A stretch of 64,000 nt of DNA. Origin: BRH-c54 sp036567945. Lineage in GTDB: Bacteria; Bacteroidota; Bacteroidia; Flavobacteriales_E; Vicingaceae. The translations under genes and the position numbers were made by a program. Positions 61,439 to 64,000 of this stretch are shown here, piece by piece. Where the stretch lies: contig DATCTM010000123.1 of NCBI GenBank assembly GCA_036567945.1, positions 1 through 64,000 on the forward strand. Direction: 5' to 3'. The stretch's first letter is position 1. Every line of letters begins with the position of its first letter. Under the pieces are notes generated by a model that was not told where the DNA came from, did no database searches, and was given only the letters and a program-made list of their open reading frames with translations.

Positions 61439-63632
61439 AGATTGCGAATGGTCATTGGATAGAGATTACAAAACAGGTTCAGAAGACGAACCCTTGCAAT
61501 TCTATTTAGATGGATTAGCTAATAGCAATGAGTTTAATTTATTGTTAGGTTACTTCAGTTCATCAGCTATTAATTTGCTTTCTATAGGCTTTGCAACCTT
61601 TATCAGTAAAGGCGGGAAAATGAAAATGGTTATCAATCATTTACTTTCTTGCAAAGACAAAGAGGCCGTTGAAAAAGCAAATGGAAAATCAATTAATAAG
61701 GTTTTTGATTTAACGGATGTTGTTTCGCTTGGAAGAGTGCTTGACGAATACGACACACACTTTTTTGAATGTTTGGCTTATCTCATCGCTGAAAAACGGA
61801 TTGAGATTAAAGTTATCAAGCCAAAAAACGGAAAAGGAATTGCTCATTACAAGTCAGGTGTTTTCAGTGATGGACAAGATTTTGTTGGTTATAAAGCTTC
61901 TTGCAATTTCACTCTTTATGGATTGTCTGAAAATTTAGAGGAATTAGAAGCCTTTTTAAGTTGGGAAAATGGCAGATCAAACAAACTCATCAAAAAACAA
62001 CTAAAACTCATTGATGATTATTTTACCGAGAAAGATGAAGATGTTGAATATATCCCTGTTAACGAAATAGAGGTGGTTCTAAAAGATAGATTTGGCAGGA
62101 AAGACATCAATGAATTACTTGTTCAGGAAGAACAATTGCTCAAAAAGAAAATGAGCTTGATTTCAAATCCCAAACTTAAAAAAACAATTACCAAGCTTTT
62201 TAGTGAAATAGAAATAATCAGAAAAACACCAAGATTTCCATATTCAGACGGACCACGAGAGTATCAAATTAATGCTTATAATAATTGGATTGCAAACAAT
62301 TACAAAGGAATGTTTGCAATGGCAACCGGAACAGGGAAAACAATTACCTCACTTAATTGTTTGCTGAATGAATACCAGAAAACAAAGATTTACAGAGCGA
62401 TAATTACGGTTCCAACAACTGCTTTGGTGGAACAGTGGAAAAAAGAATGTGCTAAGTTTAATTTTAAAAACATTATTACAGTAAGTTCCAAAGAGAATTG
62501 GGATAAGAACCTTGCCTTTTTCAATACCGCTTCAAAACTCATCGACACTTCTTACATAGTAATTGTAACTTATGCCTCCTTACCAAGACCAAATTTTCAA
62601 AGTTATTTTACCCAACTTCCCAAAGACACTGTTCTAATTGCAGATGAAACACACAATTTGGGTTCTCAAGGACTTTTAAAATTATTACCAAACATACATC
62701 TTGAAAAGCGAATTGGGTTATCGGCAACACCACACAGAAAATTTGATGAAGCAGGAAATCAAGCGATTCAAGAGTTTTTTAATGATGAAGCACCCTATAT
62801 TGTTTCTTATTCAATGGAAGAAGCGTTGAATATTGGTTGGTTATGTAAATACACCTATCACCCACACATAGTAAAGCTTACAGGCCAAGAGATGGGGAAA
62901 TACAGGGAACTTTCCCTTCAGTTGCTGAGAATGGGGTTATTCGATAAAGACACAGGCTCATTCAGAAGCACCCCCGAAATTGAGAAAAAACTCCTTGAAA
63001 GAAAACGCATCATTCACAAAGCAGCTAATAAATTAGATGCTTTTAAAGATATTCTAAAATTCGAATTCGATAAACGCAAGAATCTGAAATATACGTTGGT
63101 TTATGTTCCAGAAGGCATAGAAGCAAATTATGAAGATGAAGATTTTAGCAATGAAACAGAAGAAGAAATCGGTTTAATTGAAGCATACACAAAGGCGGTA
63201 AGAGAAACTGATAATCTAATAATGGTTAGCAGATTTACAGCCAAATCGGATAATCGTGAAGAAATCTTGAAGAACTATGAAGATGGTAAAATTCACGTTT
63301 TAACTTCTATGAAATGTTTGGATGAAGGAGTTGATGTTCCTCGTTCAGAATTAGCCATATTTTGTGCCAGCACAGGAAATCCAAGACAATTTATTCAAAG
63401 AAGAGGAAGGGTATTGCGTTTACATAAAGATAAAATCCATGCTACTATTCACGATTTAGTAGTTGTTCCAGAAATTGCAGATGAAAGCACCTATGAAATG
63501 GAAAAGGGTTTGATAAGGAAAGAATTAGAACGAGTGGTTGACTTTGCTAATCTAGCAATGAACAAAACCGATACTTACGAAACACTCAAACATATCTTAG
63601 AATACTATAATCTGAACCTTAACGATTTATAA
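61431..63632 (+). CDS. PLD-type nuclease / SF2 helicase fusion, phosphorothioation restriction enzyme-like
   Basis: 733 aa. The N-terminal domain (~1-200) is PLD-like with an HxK motif (AHYKSGVF, H139-K141) and GYKASCNFTLYGL. The SF2 helicase follows: Walker A MATGTGKT (~297-304), DEAD-box variant IADETHN (~403), SATPHR (~426) and motif VI QRRGRVLR (~654). This layout is known for helicases annotated as the restriction enzyme of DNA phosphorothioation systems. It probably scans or unwinds unmodified DNA and cuts it. Overlaps dndA by 8 bp. Confidence 0.82.
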   Translation: MLKDCEWSLDRDYKTGSEDEPLQFYLDGLANSNEFNLLLGYFSSSAINLLSIGFATFISKGGKMKMVINHLLSCKDKEAVEKANGKSINKVFDLTDVVSLGRVLDEYDTHFFECLAYLIAEKRIEIKVIKPKNGKGIAHYKSGVFSDGQDFVGYKASCNFTLYGLSENLEELEAFLSWENGRSNKLIKKQLKLIDDYFTEKDEDVEYIPVNEIEVVLKDRFGRKDINELLVQEEQLLKKKMSLISNPKLKKTITKLFSEIEIIRKTPRFPYSDGPREYQINAYNNWIANNYKGMFAMATGTGKTITSLNCLLNEYQKTKIYRAIITVPTTALVEQWKKECAKFNFKNIITVSSKENWDKNLAFFNTASKLIDTSYIVIVTYASLPRPNFQSYFTQLPKDTVLIADETHNLGSQGLLKLLPNIHLEKRIGLSATPHRKFDEAGNQAIQEFFNDEAPYIVSYSMEEALNIGWLCKYTYHPHIVKLTGQEMGKYRELSLQLLRMGLFDKDTGSFRSTPEIEKKLLERKRIIHKAANKLDAFKDILKFEFDKRKNLKYTLVYVPEGIEANYEDEDFSNETEEEIGLIEAYTKAVRETDNLIMVSRFTAKSDNREEILKNYEDGKIHVLTSMKCLDEGVDVPRSELAIFCASTGNPRQFIQRRGRVLRLHKDKIHATIHDLVVVPEIADESTYEMEKGLIRKELERVVDFANLAMNKTDTYETLKHILEYYNLNLNDL

Positions 63633-63642
63633 AATCATTCTT

Positions 63643-63873
63643 ATGGCAAGAAAAGACGATATACTCAAAAGTTTTTTAACCCACGAACTACTTGAATCCA
63701 AGTATGAACTCAAAGAAGAAGAACTACCCAATACTGTTAGGGAAGCTTTAATTTCCGATAACCCAATTGTAAAAGCTATTGCATTAATAGTTGAAGGTCT
63801 TGAAAAAAATCCACCTTCAACTGACAACGAATTAAGAAATAGTATTCTTCAATTTTTAAACACCGCAATATGA
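63643..63873 (+). CDS. 76-aa helical protein between the helicase and dndD
   Basis: 76 aa, helical and acidic (MARKDDILKSFLTHELLESK; IVKAIALIVEGLEKNPPST). No membrane segment. It occupies a small-gene position like dndE in classical operons, but is shorter and I see no DndE sequence similarity. The ATGA overlap with dndD implies co-translation, so it is likely a partner of the DndD ATPase. Confidence 0.6.
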   Translation: MARKDDILKSFLTHELLESKYELKEEELPNTVREALISDNPIVKAIALIVEGLEKNPPSTDNELRNSILQFLNTAI

Positions 63874-64000
63874 TAATTAGAAAATTACAAATAGAAAATT
63901 ATCTCTGTTATTACGATACCAACACTTTTGAATTATCGGAAGGCTTAAATATTATTCTTGGTGAAAATGGAGAAGGAAAAACAAAATTCTTTGAAGCGGT
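63870..64000 (+). CDS. dndD: DndD-like SMC/RecN-type ATPase (3' end beyond the window)
   Basis: Only the first ~43 codons are in the window. The MIIRKLQIENYLCYYD start and LGENGEGKTKFFEA Walker A (near residue 30-37) are typical of DndD and other SMC/Rad50-like ATPases. In phosphorothioation DndD supplies ATPase and probably DNA-nicking functions needed for sulfur insertion. The start overlaps the preceding stop by 4 bp. Confidence 0.75.
   Translation, partial: MIIRKLQIENYLCYYDTNTFELSEGLNIILGENGEGKTKFFEA

Overview
The window looks like a chromosomal stretch of a low-GC Bacteroidota, most likely a flavobacterium-like gliding bacterium. Supporting signs are a type IX secretion (T9SS) C-terminal sorting domain, SprB-type and PKD repeats on giant secreted proteins, promoters of the TTTG-N19-TAnnTTTG type, a LytTR regulator, and an operon style with few Shine-Dalgarno sites. 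No rRNA, tRNA or CRISPR array was seen.

Layout. (1) 1-4.3 kb: a divergent RsuA/RluB-type pseudouridine synthase (cut by the window edge), a NarL-type response regulator, a small secreted protein, a T9SS cargo protein and a YdeI/OmdA-like protein closed by a strong terminator. (2) 4.7-35.2 kb, all on the plus strand: a receiver-only protein, then a LytTR regulator preceded by two perfect LytTR boxes and a textbook Bacteroidota promoter, then a roughly 30 kb run of secreted proteins. These are a 1977-aa lectin-like/SprB/PKD adhesin, a Skp/OmpH-like protein, a lipoprotein, three very large Rhs-type polypeptides (1948, 1525 and 2765 aa), two tandem paralogues and a putative immunity protein. The last Rhs protein ends in an unrecognised AT-richer toxin-like tip. 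(3) 35.2-37.5 kb: small accessory genes, including a PD-(D/E)XK-like nuclease.

(4) 37.5-50.6 kb, entirely on the minus strand: about 25 tightly packed small genes. At least a dozen encode single-pass membrane proteins carrying M15 peptidase, peptidoglycan-binding, SH3b or annexin-like domains. There are also CHAP/TIGR02594 and amidase-like proteins, a zincin, a seven-bladed beta-propeller, three paralogous membrane-anchored proteins, a holin-like protein with a nested spanin-like pair, two decoration-like beta proteins, and a 282-aa acidic/basic candidate capsid protein. No tail, portal, terminase, packaging ATPase, polymerase or integrase gene is visible. I read it as the structural and lysis module of a tailless, probably membrane-containing virus-like element, or something derived from one. 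Its intergenic spacers are heptameric TTCNNNN arrays, one of 13 perfect units. This is my best candidate for an undescribed system.

(5) 50.9-52.8 kb: an AbiEi/AbiEii-type toxin-antitoxin pair with an inverted-repeat operator. (6) 53.3 kb to the window end: a compact plus-strand DNA phosphorothioation-type operon in the order DUF4007, large P-loop ATPase, DndC-like PP-loop enzyme, GIY-YIG nuclease, DndB (DGQHR), cysteine desulfurase DndA, PLD-nuclease/SF2-helicase fusion, 76-aa protein, DndD (cut by the window edge). The modification enzymes and two candidate nucleases appear co-transcribed. The composition and order differ from the classical dndBCDE + dndFGH arrangement. Regions 5 and 6 form a defence island directly beside the virus-like element.
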